From the NCBI RefSeq assembly GCF_001428845.1, contig NZ_LMIU01000001.1, forward strand, positions 124,984 through 188,983: DNA of 64,000 nt. Direction: 5' to 3'. Under the pieces are notes generated by a model that was given only the letters and a program-made list of their open reading frames with translations, did not search any database and was not told the DNA's origin. Each line of letters opens with the position of its first letter. Positions within the stretch are counted from its first letter, which is position 1. Source of the stretch: Achromobacter sp. Root83 (GTDB lineage Bacteria; Pseudomonadota; Gammaproteobacteria; Burkholderiales; Burkholderiaceae_B). A program made the position numbers and the translations under genes. Shown here in pieces: positions 37,868 to 46,894 of the stretch.

Positions 37868-40099
37868 ATGAAAATTCGAACTCTTGCTTGCATGGCCGCC
37901 GCGCTGCCGTGCTTCGGCGCCGTCCATGCCCAGACCGCGCCCCAGGTTGCCCCCCAGTCCCAGCCGGCCGCGACAAACGGCTCCGTGACCTCAATGGACG
38001 CCATCCGGGTCGAGGCCAGCGCTGACGCATCGGCAGGCGGTTTGTCCGCGCCCTTCGCGGGCGGGCAGGTGGCGCGCGGGGGACGCGTCGGCATCCTCGG
38101 CACCGAGGATTTCATGAGCACGCCGTTCAGCATCACGAGCTACACCAATGAGCTGATCCAGGACCGGCAGGCGCGCAGCGTGGGTGACGTGCTTCAGAAC
38201 GATGCGGGCGTGCGCGTGGCGCGCGGTTTCGGCAATTTCCAGGAGTCGTACTTCATCCGCGGCTTCGTCCTCAGCTCGGACGACGTAGCCTACAACGGTC
38301 TGTTCAGCCTGTTGCCGCGCCAGTACATCGCTACCGAGCTGTTCGAACGCGTTGAAGTGTTGCGCGGCGCATCAGCCTTCCTGACAGGCGCCCCACCCAG
38401 CGGCGGCGGCATTGGCGGTGTTATCAATTTGGTGCCCAAGCGGGCGCCGAACGAACCTTTGACCCGCGTGACGACGGGCGTGTCTAGTGGCGGGCAGTTC
38501 CAGCTATCCACCGACATCGCGCGCCGCTTCGGTCCGGACGACAGCACCGGCATCCGCTTGAACGCCGCGCAGCGCAGCGGCGATACAGGCATCGACGATG
38601 AGCATTCTCGCACCAGCCTGGTTTCGCTGGGTTTGGACTGGCGGTCGGCGGACACGCGATTGTCGGCTGATATCGGGTGGCAGGAAAACAAGCTGAAACG
38701 CACGCGACCGAACGTGACTTTGAGCAGAGACGTGACTGTGGTTCCCGATGCACCGGACGCCAGTTCCAACTTTGCGCAGCCGTGGTCCTACTCTAATGAA
38801 CGCGACGTGTTCGGTACTGTGCGGGCCGAGCATGATTTCAGCGACAAGCTGACGGGATGGGCCGCTTACGGTTTCCGACGCAGTGATGAATCCAATTCTT
38901 TGGGTAACGTGACAGTCACGAATGGGAGCACCGGCGCTGCACAATTCTCGCGGTTTGATAATGTTCGCGAGGACCAAGTCGATACGGGTGAGTTTGGGCT
39001 GCGGGCGAATGTGCAGACCGGGTCTGTGGGTCATCAATTTGTCGCCTCGGCCGCGTTTTTCCAATTGAAGAAAGACAATGCTTATGCCACGGGCGGCACG
39101 CGCCTGACCAACATATACAACCCCGTTTCGTACTACGACGCGCCTCCGCTTACGAGGGTTGTAGGCAATATGGATGATCCGTCTTTGCAGGGTCGCCTCA
39201 AGACCAGCAGTTTTGCATTTGGCGACACGATGTCCTTCCTTGATGATCGTGTTCTGTTTACTGCTGGGATTCGACATCAGCGCCTGTCGAGCCGTAGCTA
39301 TGACTACGACAGTGGCAGGGAGACCGGATCGTACGATGCGAGCCACAATTCCCCGGCTGCGGGGCTCGTAGTCAAGGTTTCTCCCAACGTGTCTCTTTAC
39401 GCGAACTACATCGAAGCGTTGGTCGCGGGTGATACCGCGCCAGCCACTGTCTCTACAAGCGCAGGCGCGTTGGATGTGGTGAACGCTGGTCAGATCCTGG
39501 CACCCTATGTTTCCAAGCAAAAGGAAATTGGGGTGAAGTACGAAGGCGAGTACTTTGGCTCCACCTTGGCACTGTTCACCACCGACAAGCCTCGCGCCTA
39601 CACGGACCTTTCAGATCTCACTTTCAAGGAGGCAGGCAAGGATCGTCACCAGGGCGTTGAATTGAACGCTTTTGGGGAAGTGTCACGTAGCGTGCGCCTC
39701 TTGGGAGGCTTCACGTGGTTAGATGCGGAACAGCTGTCCACCGGGGATCCGGCTATCGATGGTAACCGCGTTATCGGGGTTCCGCGATTCCAGACCACCA
39801 TGGGCGCGGAATGGGATATCCCCGGTGTACAGGGCCTGACGGTCGACGGTCGTGTCGTCTATACCGGCTCTTCATACGCGAATGCGCAAAATACCCTGAA
39901 AGTGCCGGGCTGGACGCGCTTTGACGCTGGAGTTCGCTACATGACGGACGTGGCTGGTCACACGCTGACGTTGCGTGCTCGTGTGGAGAACATTGCCAAC
40001 CGCAATTATTGGGCTTCCGTTGGGGGCTATCCAGGCTCCGGTTATCTGGTCCTGGGCGGCCCGCGCACGTTCTCGCTGTCGGCCAGCATGGACTTCTAA
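37868..40099 (+). CDS. TonB-dependent siderophore receptor (FhuE/FpvA family)
   Basis: The 743-residue outer-membrane receptor imports ferric siderophores. ATG 37868 gives a signal peptide with cleavage near VHA-Q (residue 21-22). The plug domain (about 70-200) shows FSITSYTNELIQDRQARSVGDVLQNDAGVRV and FIRGF. The beta-barrel ends with the outer-membrane C-terminal phenylalanine (SLSASMDF). There is no N-terminal signalling extension of the FpvA/FecA kind, so it is a plain transporter. A Fur box precedes it and a strong terminator follows. No siderophore genes are adjacent, so it may use a xenosiderophore. Confidence 0.93.
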   Translation: MKIRTLACMAAALPCFGAVHAQTAPQVAPQSQPAATNGSVTSMDAIRVEASADASAGGLSAPFAGGQVARGGRVGILGTEDFMSTPFSITSYTNELIQDRQARSVGDVLQNDAGVRVARGFGNFQESYFIRGFVLSSDDVAYNGLFSLLPRQYIATELFERVEVLRGASAFLTGAPPSGGGIGGVINLVPKRAPNEPLTRVTTGVSSGGQFQLSTDIARRFGPDDSTGIRLNAAQRSGDTGIDDEHSRTSLVSLGLDWRSADTRLSADIGWQENKLKRTRPNVTLSRDVTVVPDAPDASSNFAQPWSYSNERDVFGTVRAEHDFSDKLTGWAAYGFRRSDESNSLGNVTVTNGSTGAAQFSRFDNVREDQVDTGEFGLRANVQTGSVGHQFVASAAFFQLKKDNAYATGGTRLTNIYNPVSYYDAPPLTRVVGNMDDPSLQGRLKTSSFAFGDTMSFLDDRVLFTAGIRHQRLSSRSYDYDSGRETGSYDASHNSPAAGLVVKVSPNVSLYANYIEALVAGDTAPATVSTSAGALDVVNAGQILAPYVSKQKEIGVKYEGEYFGSTLALFTTDKPRAYTDLSDLTFKEAGKDRHQGVELNAFGEVSRSVRLLGGFTWLDAEQLSTGDPAIDGNRVIGVPRFQTTMGAEWDIPGVQGLTVDGRVVYTGSSYANAQNTLKVPGWTRFDAGVRYMTDVAGHTLTLRARVENIANRNYWASVGGYPGSGYLVLGGPRTFSLSASMDF

Positions 40100-40127
40100 A
40101 GCCGGTCGGCCCCGGCCGGCAAATATG

Positions 40128-40163
40128 AAAAACCCCCGCTCAGGACCGGCGGGGGTTTTTTTT
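40128..40163. terminator. Bidirectional terminator after TonB receptor gene
   Basis: AAAAACCCCCGC (40128-40139) pairs with GCGGGGGTTTTT (40149-40160) around a nine-base loop, and eight T follow on the plus strand. Five A on the left give a shorter T-tail on the minus strand for the facing lipoprotein gene. Confidence 0.92.
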
Positions 40164-40207
40164 CGCCGGCATGCAGGCGCAGGGTTATGCGGACGGCGTG
40201 TCCTTCT

Positions 40208-40810
40208 TCACCAGAGCCATCCCCCGCGCGTCAGATCGCCCTCGCAGTTCTTGTACTGCGCCGTGAACTTCTCGGCGCGCGCCTGCACCTTTTGCGAAAC
40301 GGTCTTCAGCCAGGCCTTGCGGTCGTAGCTGCGGTTGCGGTAGCCGGTCCAGCCCTCGTGGTAGTTCAGGTACTGTCCGTACGCATCCCATTTCGAGATG
40401 CCGTTGATGCGCTGGGTCTTGCTCATGTACCAGCCCATGAAGTCCAGCGCGTCGGCGAAGTCGTCGCGGCTGGATCCCCAGCCGCCGGCGTCTTTCTTGT
40501 AGTCGGCCCAGGTTTCGTCCTTGGCCTGAGCGTAGCCGTAGGCGGAACTGACGCGGCCCCACGGGATGATGCCCAGGAAGTAATAGCGGGGCGGCACGGC
40601 GTCCTGCTTGAAGGAGGATTCCTGGTACATCATGGCCATGGGGACCGGCACCGGGGCACCCCATTTCTTCTGCACCTTGAGCGCGGCATCGTGCCAATCG
40701 GGCTTCTCGCGGAAGATCGCGCAGATGTTCTCGGGGTTCGAGGGCGGCGCGGTGGCGCAGCCGCCCAAAGCCATCAGTAGGGTCAGCAGTAGCGGCGGCC
40801 CTGGTCTCAT
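40208..40810 (-). CDS. Lysozyme-like / SLT-domain lipoprotein
   Basis: The 200-residue lipoprotein has the lipobox ALGGC with Cys18 when translated from ATG 40810 (MRPGPPLLLTLLMALGGC). The rest resembles a lytic transglycosylase. MYQESSF places a candidate catalytic glutamate at residue 64, and SSAYGYAQAKDETW and NGISKWDAYGQYLNYHEGW match SLT motifs II to IV. It would act on peptidoglycan in the periplasm from the inner face of the outer membrane. It is convergent with the TonB receptor and marks the left edge of core-like composition before the AT-rich island. Confidence 0.82.
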   Translation of the reverse strand: MRPGPPLLLTLLMALGGCATAPPSNPENICAIFREKPDWHDAALKVQKKWGAPVPVPMAMMYQESSFKQDAVPPRYYFLGIIPWGRVSSAYGYAQAKDETWADYKKDAGGWGSSRDDFADALDFMGWYMSKTQRINGISKWDAYGQYLNYHEGWTGYRNRSYDRKAWLKTVSQKVQARAEKFTAQYKNCEGDLTRGGWLW

Positions 40811-41210
40811 TGCCGGTTTCCTTGTGCACAAGATGGCCGCATTCTAAGGGTTCTTGCACACCAGTCCACCGGGTCGCCGTCAATTTCCGCGCGGATCACT
40901 GCAGCGCGCGGGGTTCCCAATGCCAGGGCAGCCGGCATCACAACATTTCGACGGTAATGCACCCCAGGAAGCATAAGGAGCGGATGACTTGCTCACGTAC
41001 TTTGACCAATGGGAAAACAGATTCTCGTTGTCCACGTTCTGCGAGATGCACGACTCCTTCTGCGGCACGCACGCGAAGTCGCATTCATGGACTCGTCTGA
41101 ATTCACCGTAATCACATCGAAATTTGTTTCTAATCTATTGCGCCTCTCTATTAAAACAAGTAGATTAACTCCATCATTCCTAGAGATTTCGTCTATTTCT
41201 GGTAAATATT
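40811..41210. other. Transition region at the left flank of the AT-rich island
   Basis: Composition falls from GC-rich to AT-rich across this 400-base gap. Short frames exist on both strands (for example 41009-41218 on plus and 40880-41068 on minus), but none has a convincing start or domain. Promoters for the 54-residue membrane protein and the lipoprotein should lie here. Confidence 0.5.
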
Positions 41211-41375
41211 ATGGATAATAATAGCTATCGTCTCCTAATTGCCGTGCTCGTCATTGTCGCCCTGATTGCTTTTTTTTTGTACTGTGACTACAAGATGAGT
41301 AAGCGAACAGGAAAGAGCTTGGTCAAATATATTTTAGGATCTTTCGCATTGTTAATCTCTAATATTTTCTTCTGA
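41211..41375 (+). CDS. Small two-helix membrane protein, candidate immunity protein
   Basis: This 54-residue frame (ATG 41211, TGA 41373-41375) has a hydrophobic helix at about residues 8-24 (LLIAVLVIVALIAFFLY), a basic loop DYKMSKRTGKSLVK, and a second helix at about 40-54. It ends exactly where the convergent gene's stop begins. The SD is weak (CTGGTAA). Class II bacteriocin immunity proteins are often small, basic membrane proteins encoded next to the export genes, so immunity is a reasonable guess. Opposite orientation would let it be expressed independently. No homologue is recognised. Confidence 0.5.
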   Translation: MDNNSYRLLIAVLVIVALIAFFLYCDYKMSKRTGKSLVKYILGSFALLISNIFF

Positions 41376-41894
41376 CTACATATTTCTCAGGTCGGCCACC
41401 CCACATTCGCCGAAATTTGAAAAAATATATCCTAGTCGCAATCCCGTCATCCGATCGGCCCTGTCTACACGTAACACGATTGTCTGTATATTGCGGTGAT
41501 TATTGGGGCGCCAAATAAAACTTGTTCCGTTTTTTTCGAACGGACCATATTTGTTTTCTAGAATTCTTCCGATTTTAACCAGCGATGCCTGTATCTCTAG
41601 CTCAGGTGCAGCCTTGCTAATGGCTGTGACTCGACATAGCCCAACTTCGGGAGAAATCGTATAAACATAGGAAACGAATTCTTTTTTGCTCGAGGGCGCC
41701 TTTGTGCTTATATACTCACTCTTGCGACCCGTAAGCGGTCTAATGTCCACTTGCTCGCTTAGTTGAGTGTGGGTCATTCCCATATGTACACCAAAGGGCC
41801 TCAATTCCCTTGAATACGAAATTCTTGCAAAGACTATAAGAAAAAATATAAGTGCTAGCTTTGCAATACGCTGTGATCGCCTGGGATTTTTCAT
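41376..41894 (-). CDS. Unknown secreted protein, last gene of the microcin-like operon
   Basis: I do not recognise this 172-residue protein. It opens MKNPRRSQRIAKLALIFFLIVFARISYS, a basic N-terminus and hydrophobic core typical of a signal peptide (cleavage near residue 28). The mature part is mixed alpha/beta with two cysteines (about residues 104 and 165) that could form a disulfide in the periplasm. FGVHMGMTHTQL suggests a short SmpA-like turn but is not diagnostic. The gene lies 41 bases after the TolC-family gene on the same strand, so it is probably part of the operon. It could be an accessory or immunity factor. Confidence 0.6.
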   Translation of the reverse strand: MKNPRRSQRIAKLALIFFLIVFARISYSRELRPFGVHMGMTHTQLSEQVDIRPLTGRKSEYISTKAPSSKKEFVSYVYTISPEVGLCRVTAISKAAPELEIQASLVKIGRILENKYGPFEKNGTSFIWRPNNHRNIQTIVLRVDRADRMTGLRLGYIFSNFGECGVADLRNM

Positions 41895-41935
41895 TTTTGT
41901 CCTAAAATTTTGATACGCTCATAGAGCGTGTAAAT

Positions 41936-43351
41936 CTATATCCCATCTATCATTGCAGCCAACCTTGACTGAGCAATCATAAGCGCAGAAATAGTTTTAT
42001 TTTTTTCCAATGCTGCATCCGTCAACGCCTTTTGCGCCTGCAATAGCTCCAGCATGGTGCCCACGCCCGTCTTGTACCTTCCAAGTGCCAGGTCATGCGA
42101 TTTTTCTGCTGCGTTTAGCAAATCCGAAATTAGAACTAATTTCGATAATTGAATATCTATCTGTTCTTTCTGTTGCCACAATTTAAGAGCCGCCTCTCGT
42201 TCCGCCTTTAACGTGGCAGCAATCCTAGAATTTCTCTGTGCGATCGCCGCCTGCTCGCTATGAAAACTTGAAAAACCAGAGAATAAGGGGATTTTCACCT
42301 GCAGCCCAATTGACCAGCCCCGAATTCTCTGCTCTGTGGCTGATTCAGTGGGAGGAGTCAAACTCCGACTAGTGCTCGCCGCTAACGCGACCGTCGGCCG
42401 CCGCTCAGCCGCCATCAACGCAATATTTGCCTGTGCGGCATTTGTCTCCTCCACTGCCGACATAACCGCCGGATTCCGACGTACCCCTTCTTCAAGCAAG
42501 TAGGCCATGTCCGATTGAATCAAATTTGGATTCACATCCTTTACCTGCTGTGTAACTCTGATTTCAGCGTCCCGGCGCAGGCCTAAGATACTAGCCACTT
42601 CGGAGAGGGCTTCGCGTTCGATAGCAACAGCTTCCCCCAAATCTATGCGGGCTTGTATAAAAGTAGTCTCCGCCAACAACATGTCGCCGCGCGCCCCTAC
42701 GCCCAAATCAAGCAGTCTCTTCGCCAATTCGACGCCGGTACGGCTTCGGGCTACAGCTTCTCTTCCTGCGGCGACCGATTCAGTCGCGGACTGAGCTTTG
42801 TAGAATGCGTCGGATGTCGCCATGAGTGTTTCCATCAAGACACCGCTATTCACATGCCGAGCGACAGCCAAAAGGTACTCAGCCTTATGCAGATTCGCCT
42901 CTCTAGCTCCGCCGTCGTACAGCACCCAGTTCAGCGATAAACTTGTTGCGCCCGTAAGCCCGCGCAACGAGTAATTCGCTTCAGAGAAACTTTTGTAATA
43001 TACGTTTTTACTAAATCTGCTGCCGGAGATATTCGCCTCCAGGGTGGGCCAATATTTCGAATTTGCGAGATGGACGTTCGCCTCTTGTTCAGAAATTGAC
43101 GCGACACTCATTTTCAGCGAAGGATTTGAACAAAGGGCAGCACGAAGGATTTCATCCAAACCCAATGCCAAATCTGTCGCAATATTTTCTGCACAAGCCG
43201 ATGGAGGATTGAATACAGCCCCCGAATGGTGTAGGTCCGGCGGGCGAGCCAATGTCGGCCAGGTTGCCGCTTGCAAGGCCGCTGCCGGGCCGCTTAAAAA
43301 AAACGATGCGATTAGCCAAGAATAAATAAAATTTCGGCGGAAAGATGACAT
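41936..43351 (-). CDS. TolC-family outer-membrane channel of type I secretion
   Basis: The 471-residue protein has a signal peptide (about residues 1-29), then two OEP repeats with long alternating helices. NPSLKMSVASISEQEANVHLA is the usual first-helix segment, and YDGGAREANLHKAEY and PLFSGFSSFHSEQAA are the paired repeats before the barrel strands. DLALGRYKTGVGTMLELLQAQKAL is a strongly typical TolC C-terminal helix. It starts six bases after the exporter gene, so the exporter, adaptor and channel are cotranscribed. It would form the outer-membrane exit of the peptide export complex. Confidence 0.92.
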   Translation of the reverse strand: MSSFRRNFIYSWLIASFFLSGPAAALQAATWPTLARPPDLHHSGAVFNPPSACAENIATDLALGLDEILRAALCSNPSLKMSVASISEQEANVHLANSKYWPTLEANISGSRFSKNVYYKSFSEANYSLRGLTGATSLSLNWVLYDGGAREANLHKAEYLLAVARHVNSGVLMETLMATSDAFYKAQSATESVAAGREAVARSRTGVELAKRLLDLGVGARGDMLLAETTFIQARIDLGEAVAIEREALSEVASILGLRRDAEIRVTQQVKDVNPNLIQSDMAYLLEEGVRRNPAVMSAVEETNAAQANIALMAAERRPTVALAASTSRSLTPPTESATEQRIRGWSIGLQVKIPLFSGFSSFHSEQAAIAQRNSRIAATLKAEREAALKLWQQKEQIDIQLSKLVLISDLLNAAEKSHDLALGRYKTGVGTMLELLQAQKALTDAALEKNKTISALMIAQSRLAAMIDGI

Positions 43352-43357
43352 AAATGT

Positions 43358-45475
43358 TTACGCAATTGCATTCGGAAGGTTTTCGAAGAGATAGCCGTTT
43401 TTGATGTTAAGGACTCGGTCGGCAGACGAAATCAGTTCAGGGCGGTGAGCCACGTATATTTTCGTTAGAGGGAGCTGATTTAATGCGCGTACAATCTCCG
43501 CTTCTTTGTCGACGTCCAAATGACAGGTCGCTTCATCTAGGACTAGAATTCGGGGCTCCATATAGAGCGCGCGCGCCAATAGAATTCTCTGCTTCTGTCC
43601 TCCTGACAAAGAAGTGCCCATGTCGCCAACCAACGTGTTGTAGCCCATTGGCATTAGAACGACTTCATCGTGAATGCCACATATGGAGGCATATTTTTTA
43701 ACTCGTTCGATATCTATTGCTGGATCAAAAAAGCTTATATTTTCCGAAATGGATCCTGCAAACAAAACGTCGTCCTGAGTTACGGTTCCCGTAATGGATC
43801 TTAATGAAGTTATTCCCATATGTTTTACATCAGTAGCTCCGAGAAACACACTTCCTTGAGTTGGTGTCAATACCCCCAAGATTATGTTTATCAATGTTGT
43901 CTTGCCGCTTCCCGTCTTGCCAGTCAAGGCAACGCTTTCGCCTGCTGAAATAGTAAGGTCTATTCCTTTCAAAACAGTTGCCTCGCCGTGTGCGTAGCGG
44001 TACTCGACCTTTTTTAAACAAATTGATGGATCCGCGCCCGGTAATAGGTTTGAGTCTATTGGAGTTTCCTGCATAGGCTCAGCAAGAACAATGTCTGCTA
44101 GCCTCTCGCTTTGCAGACTAAGCATTTTTAATTCAAAATAGTTATCAATTAATGCCCCTACTCGAGAGTTAAACTGGCTCTTGTAGGAATTGAATGCCAT
44201 AAGCATGCCCACACTCATCAGCCCATCCATGACAAATTTTGCGCCTAGCCAAATAATTAAAATGCTCTCGATGCCAAAAATTAACCCGTTTCCTTGCTGG
44301 TAGATCAATTTCAGTTTTTGACTCTTCAACCCTACATTGATTTGATCAATCAGGAGGGAGAGCCAGGCTGATCGTCGGTCATCCCTTCTGCCGAAGAGTT
44401 GAATTGCCTTGATTCCACGCATCGTTTCCAGAAAATGGCTTTGGGTCTTAGCAGATCGAACGATTAACTCGCTGCTGACGGAACGGAGAGGTCTATACCA
44501 AAGTACTCTTCCTATGCCATATAGAATCATTGCGGAAACGGCTATAGCACTTAGCTCCAAGCTAAAAGCAAACATCATAGTTAACGTGATGCAAGTCATA
44601 ACTCCGTCAAGAATTGCAGACACTAGTGATGCGCTTAGAGTTTGCTGTATAGTATCGACAGATCCAAACCGTGAAATGACATCTCCAATATGTCTTTTCT
44701 CAAAGTACTGAGTAGGCAATCTTAGTAGATGGTTAAAAACATTCGCCTTGCTTTGATAGCTGAGGTTTGTGCCGAAATTCATGACCACTAAACTGCGCAA
44801 GCCACCTATTGCTTGTTGAATCAATAGGAGTAACCCAAATCCGATAGCCAGCGTAGTTAACAAATCTGCGTCAGCGCTGACGATTACGTGATCGACGACC
44901 CACTGCAGAAACAATGGGCTGAGAACGGCGAATACCTCTAAGACACTCGACAAGAGTATTACTTGGATTATTGAACGCTTAAACCCGACGATTTTTCCAA
45001 GCATCCCCCTTAGTTCTATCTTCGGAGCTACCGTCTTTGGTGAGAAGTCCGGCCCAGGCCATATCTCTAGAGCAACTCCAGTGAATCGCTCGACGACCTC
45101 TTTCATAGGGTGTCGTACACGGCCACGCGCCGGATCGTGCAGCGTCACATTGCCACGACCGACTCTTTCTAGAACCACAAAGTGATTCATCTCCCAGTGT
45201 AGGATGCAGGGCAATCGTACGCGGCCGAGGTCTTCCACATCTAGGCGTACTGGCCGAGCTGCGAGATTCAGTTGCGCACACATCTTCATGAGCTGAGCAA
45301 GAGTCACTCCCTTGAGCGATACTGGAAAGCGTTGTCGCAGATATGCTAAATCCAAGGTAAGTCCGTGAAACTTGGCGATCATCGATACGCAGGCGGAACC
45401 ACATTCAGCAGATTCCGTCTGCAGAACAACTGAAAGCCGCGGTTGACCAATAATTTTGTTCGAGCCGTGTTTCAT
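43358..45475 (-). CDS. Peptidase-containing ABC exporter (C39 peptidase, CvaB/LagD type)
   Basis: The 705-residue exporter cleaves double-glycine leaders and pumps the peptide through the inner membrane. The N-terminal C39 peptidase (about 1-140) keeps its catalytic set: Gln19, Cys25 in AECGSAC, His98 in MNHFVVL and Asp114 in LHDPARG. This makes cleavage activity likely, unlike the degenerate domains of RTX exporters. A six-helix membrane domain follows (about 160-450). The ATPase has Walker A TGKTGSGKTT (about 510), signature LSGGQKQR, Walker B ILVLDEATCHLD and the switch histidine in VAHRPE. The start overlaps the adaptor stop as ATGA. Confidence 0.95.
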   Translation of the reverse strand: MKHGSNKIIGQPRLSVVLQTESAECGSACVSMIAKFHGLTLDLAYLRQRFPVSLKGVTLAQLMKMCAQLNLAARPVRLDVEDLGRVRLPCILHWEMNHFVVLERVGRGNVTLHDPARGRVRHPMKEVVERFTGVALEIWPGPDFSPKTVAPKIELRGMLGKIVGFKRSIIQVILLSSVLEVFAVLSPLFLQWVVDHVIVSADADLLTTLAIGFGLLLLIQQAIGGLRSLVVMNFGTNLSYQSKANVFNHLLRLPTQYFEKRHIGDVISRFGSVDTIQQTLSASLVSAILDGVMTCITLTMMFAFSLELSAIAVSAMILYGIGRVLWYRPLRSVSSELIVRSAKTQSHFLETMRGIKAIQLFGRRDDRRSAWLSLLIDQINVGLKSQKLKLIYQQGNGLIFGIESILIIWLGAKFVMDGLMSVGMLMAFNSYKSQFNSRVGALIDNYFELKMLSLQSERLADIVLAEPMQETPIDSNLLPGADPSICLKKVEYRYAHGEATVLKGIDLTISAGESVALTGKTGSGKTTLINIILGVLTPTQGSVFLGATDVKHMGITSLRSITGTVTQDDVLFAGSISENISFFDPAIDIERVKKYASICGIHDEVVLMPMGYNTLVGDMGTSLSGGQKQRILLARALYMEPRILVLDEATCHLDVDKEAEIVRALNQLPLTKIYVAHRPELISSADRVLNIKNGYLFENLPNAIA

Positions 45476-46818
45476 GGGGACCTCTCTGTTTCTAGATCAT
45501 CAACCTGATCAAACTCAGACGCAGTTCGCGAGCCTCGCTGGTTGAACGCAAATAGTGGCTCGAAAATCCACTCAAATATTGTTCTTCGATCACGTAGGAT
45601 GTCTGCGTCAACCATCATGCCCGCGACCAGAGGCAAGGTCCGTTTTGGATCGAGATCGCCAGGTTCGATGTTCACTGAGATTCGGTAATATTGCTCTTGG
45701 TTGTTGTTTAGATCAGCCCCTGGAAGGCTCCCAGTCAATCTGGATAATTCAGATATGGAAAAGGCTGCTACTGATACAGATCTGATTCGAGCTGCGCGTT
45801 GTCCGAATTTCTGGTACGGATATGCTTGAATCCTTAGTAGAACAACATCACCAGGGTGCACAAATCCTATACTTCGGCTCGGAGCATATAGTTCAGCTCG
45901 GAGTGTGGAATTGAGAGGCACGATACTGGCGATTGGAATAGAACCGTCGACCATCGCACCAACCTCGCTAAGCAGACCCGTAACCCTGCCATCTCCAGGC
46001 GAGATAATGTGAATTTCACGTTTTTGCTCGCTCTCAATTAGTTCTTGCTCAGACTGTAGAAGGTTGCGCTTTAACTGATTTTTAATGTTTTCGTGTTTCA
46101 GCGGAACGGAAGCAATTTCGGATTTAGCTGTTTCAAGCTCGAGCTCCTTTTCATCATGCTCTCGCACGAGCGCGCGCAGTTTCGTCTGTTGCTCCAGGAG
46201 ATAGATCTGCTTTTCCTGTAGTTGATCCATGGAAATGAATTGTTCGCGTGATAGGGCGGTGTACCTTTGCACGCCATTGGACGCGACCTTAATCATGCTA
46301 CGCACGCCTACGAGTTGGTCCCGTATCGCGCGTATCGAGACCTCCAAAGATTTCGCTTTTATGTTCAGAGCGTTAATTTCATTAATTTGCAGTACCTGCG
46401 TCGCCGCTAATTCCGCTCGAATTGAATTTTGACGAGACCGAATTTGGGAGCTCACAGCCTGTAGAGATTGGCCTTGAAGCGCGCTTGACCGTTCCCCCGA
46501 TATTACGAAGAGCAGGTCGCCAGTTTTAACAGTACTACCCTCCTTTACCAGCTTAGAAACAAGAATGCCGGGCGCGGGTGAAACCACTTTTAAAACGCCG
46601 GCATCCGGGATGATTTGTCCCGTAATAGTTGCTCTCTTGGTATATTCACCGGTGAATATAAATACCAGTAGGCATGCGCCGACGCCCGCAAAGAAAATTG
46701 TCAGGAGAGTGAAGGTAAGGGGCTGTGTAATTATGACGCTGCCCAACAGCTTTGGTCGGGTTGCCGAGATAGCCTCATGTCTAAAGAGAGGCGTCTCACT
46801 TCGATTTGCGTTCTTCAT
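45472..46818 (-). CDS. HlyD/CvaA-family membrane fusion protein
   Basis: The 448-residue adaptor bridges the ABC exporter and the TolC-family channel. A single helix near residues 33-54 (FTLLTIFFAGVGACLLVFIFTGEY) anchors it, and the rest is periplasmic. A biotinyl-lipoyl-like half (VVSPAPGILVSKLVKEGSTVKTGDLLF) precedes a long coiled coil (about 115-265), and the return half is in IISPGDGRVTGLLSEVGAMVDGSIP. The C-terminal beta domain follows. Size and layout match bacteriocin adaptors such as CvaA. The stop overlaps the exporter start. A hairpin separates this gene from the upstream precursor gene. Confidence 0.93.
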   Translation of the reverse strand: MKNANRSETPLFRHEAISATRPKLLGSVIITQPLTFTLLTIFFAGVGACLLVFIFTGEYTKRATITGQIIPDAGVLKVVSPAPGILVSKLVKEGSTVKTGDLLFVISGERSSALQGQSLQAVSSQIRSRQNSIRAELAATQVLQINEINALNIKAKSLEVSIRAIRDQLVGVRSMIKVASNGVQRYTALSREQFISMDQLQEKQIYLLEQQTKLRALVREHDEKELELETAKSEIASVPLKHENIKNQLKRNLLQSEQELIESEQKREIHIISPGDGRVTGLLSEVGAMVDGSIPIASIVPLNSTLRAELYAPSRSIGFVHPGDVVLLRIQAYPYQKFGQRAARIRSVSVAAFSISELSRLTGSLPGADLNNNQEQYYRISVNIEPGDLDPKRTLPLVAGMMVDADILRDRRTIFEWIFEPLFAFNQRGSRTASEFDQVDDLETERSP

Positions 46819-46839
46819 TAAATAGGTTCTTTTGAATAT

Positions 46840-46891
46840 AAAAGAGTCCGGGCGGCTCTATAGACCACCCGGTTTCTATACTCTTTTTTTT
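46840..46891 (-). terminator. Hairpin between precursor peptide gene and export genes
   Basis: On the plus strand AAAAGAGT (46840-46847) pairs with ACTCTTTT (46880-46887), and CCGGGCGG (46848-46855) pairs with CCACCCGG (46865-46872) with one mismatch. Reading the minus strand, the stem follows the precursor stop and is followed by only four T. It probably acts as a partial terminator, making more precursor than exporter mRNA. Eight T follow on the plus strand. Confidence 0.6.
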
Positions 46892-46894
46892 AAA

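Noticed and set aside
40880-41068. 62-codon minus-strand frame with four C-terminal cysteines
   Set aside because: It looks faintly like a cysteine-rich peptide but has no good SD and straddles the composition boundary; chance is more likely.
41009-41218. 69-codon plus-strand frame at the left flank of the island
   Set aside because: No convincing ribosome site, no domain, and its end overlaps the more plausible 54-residue gene.
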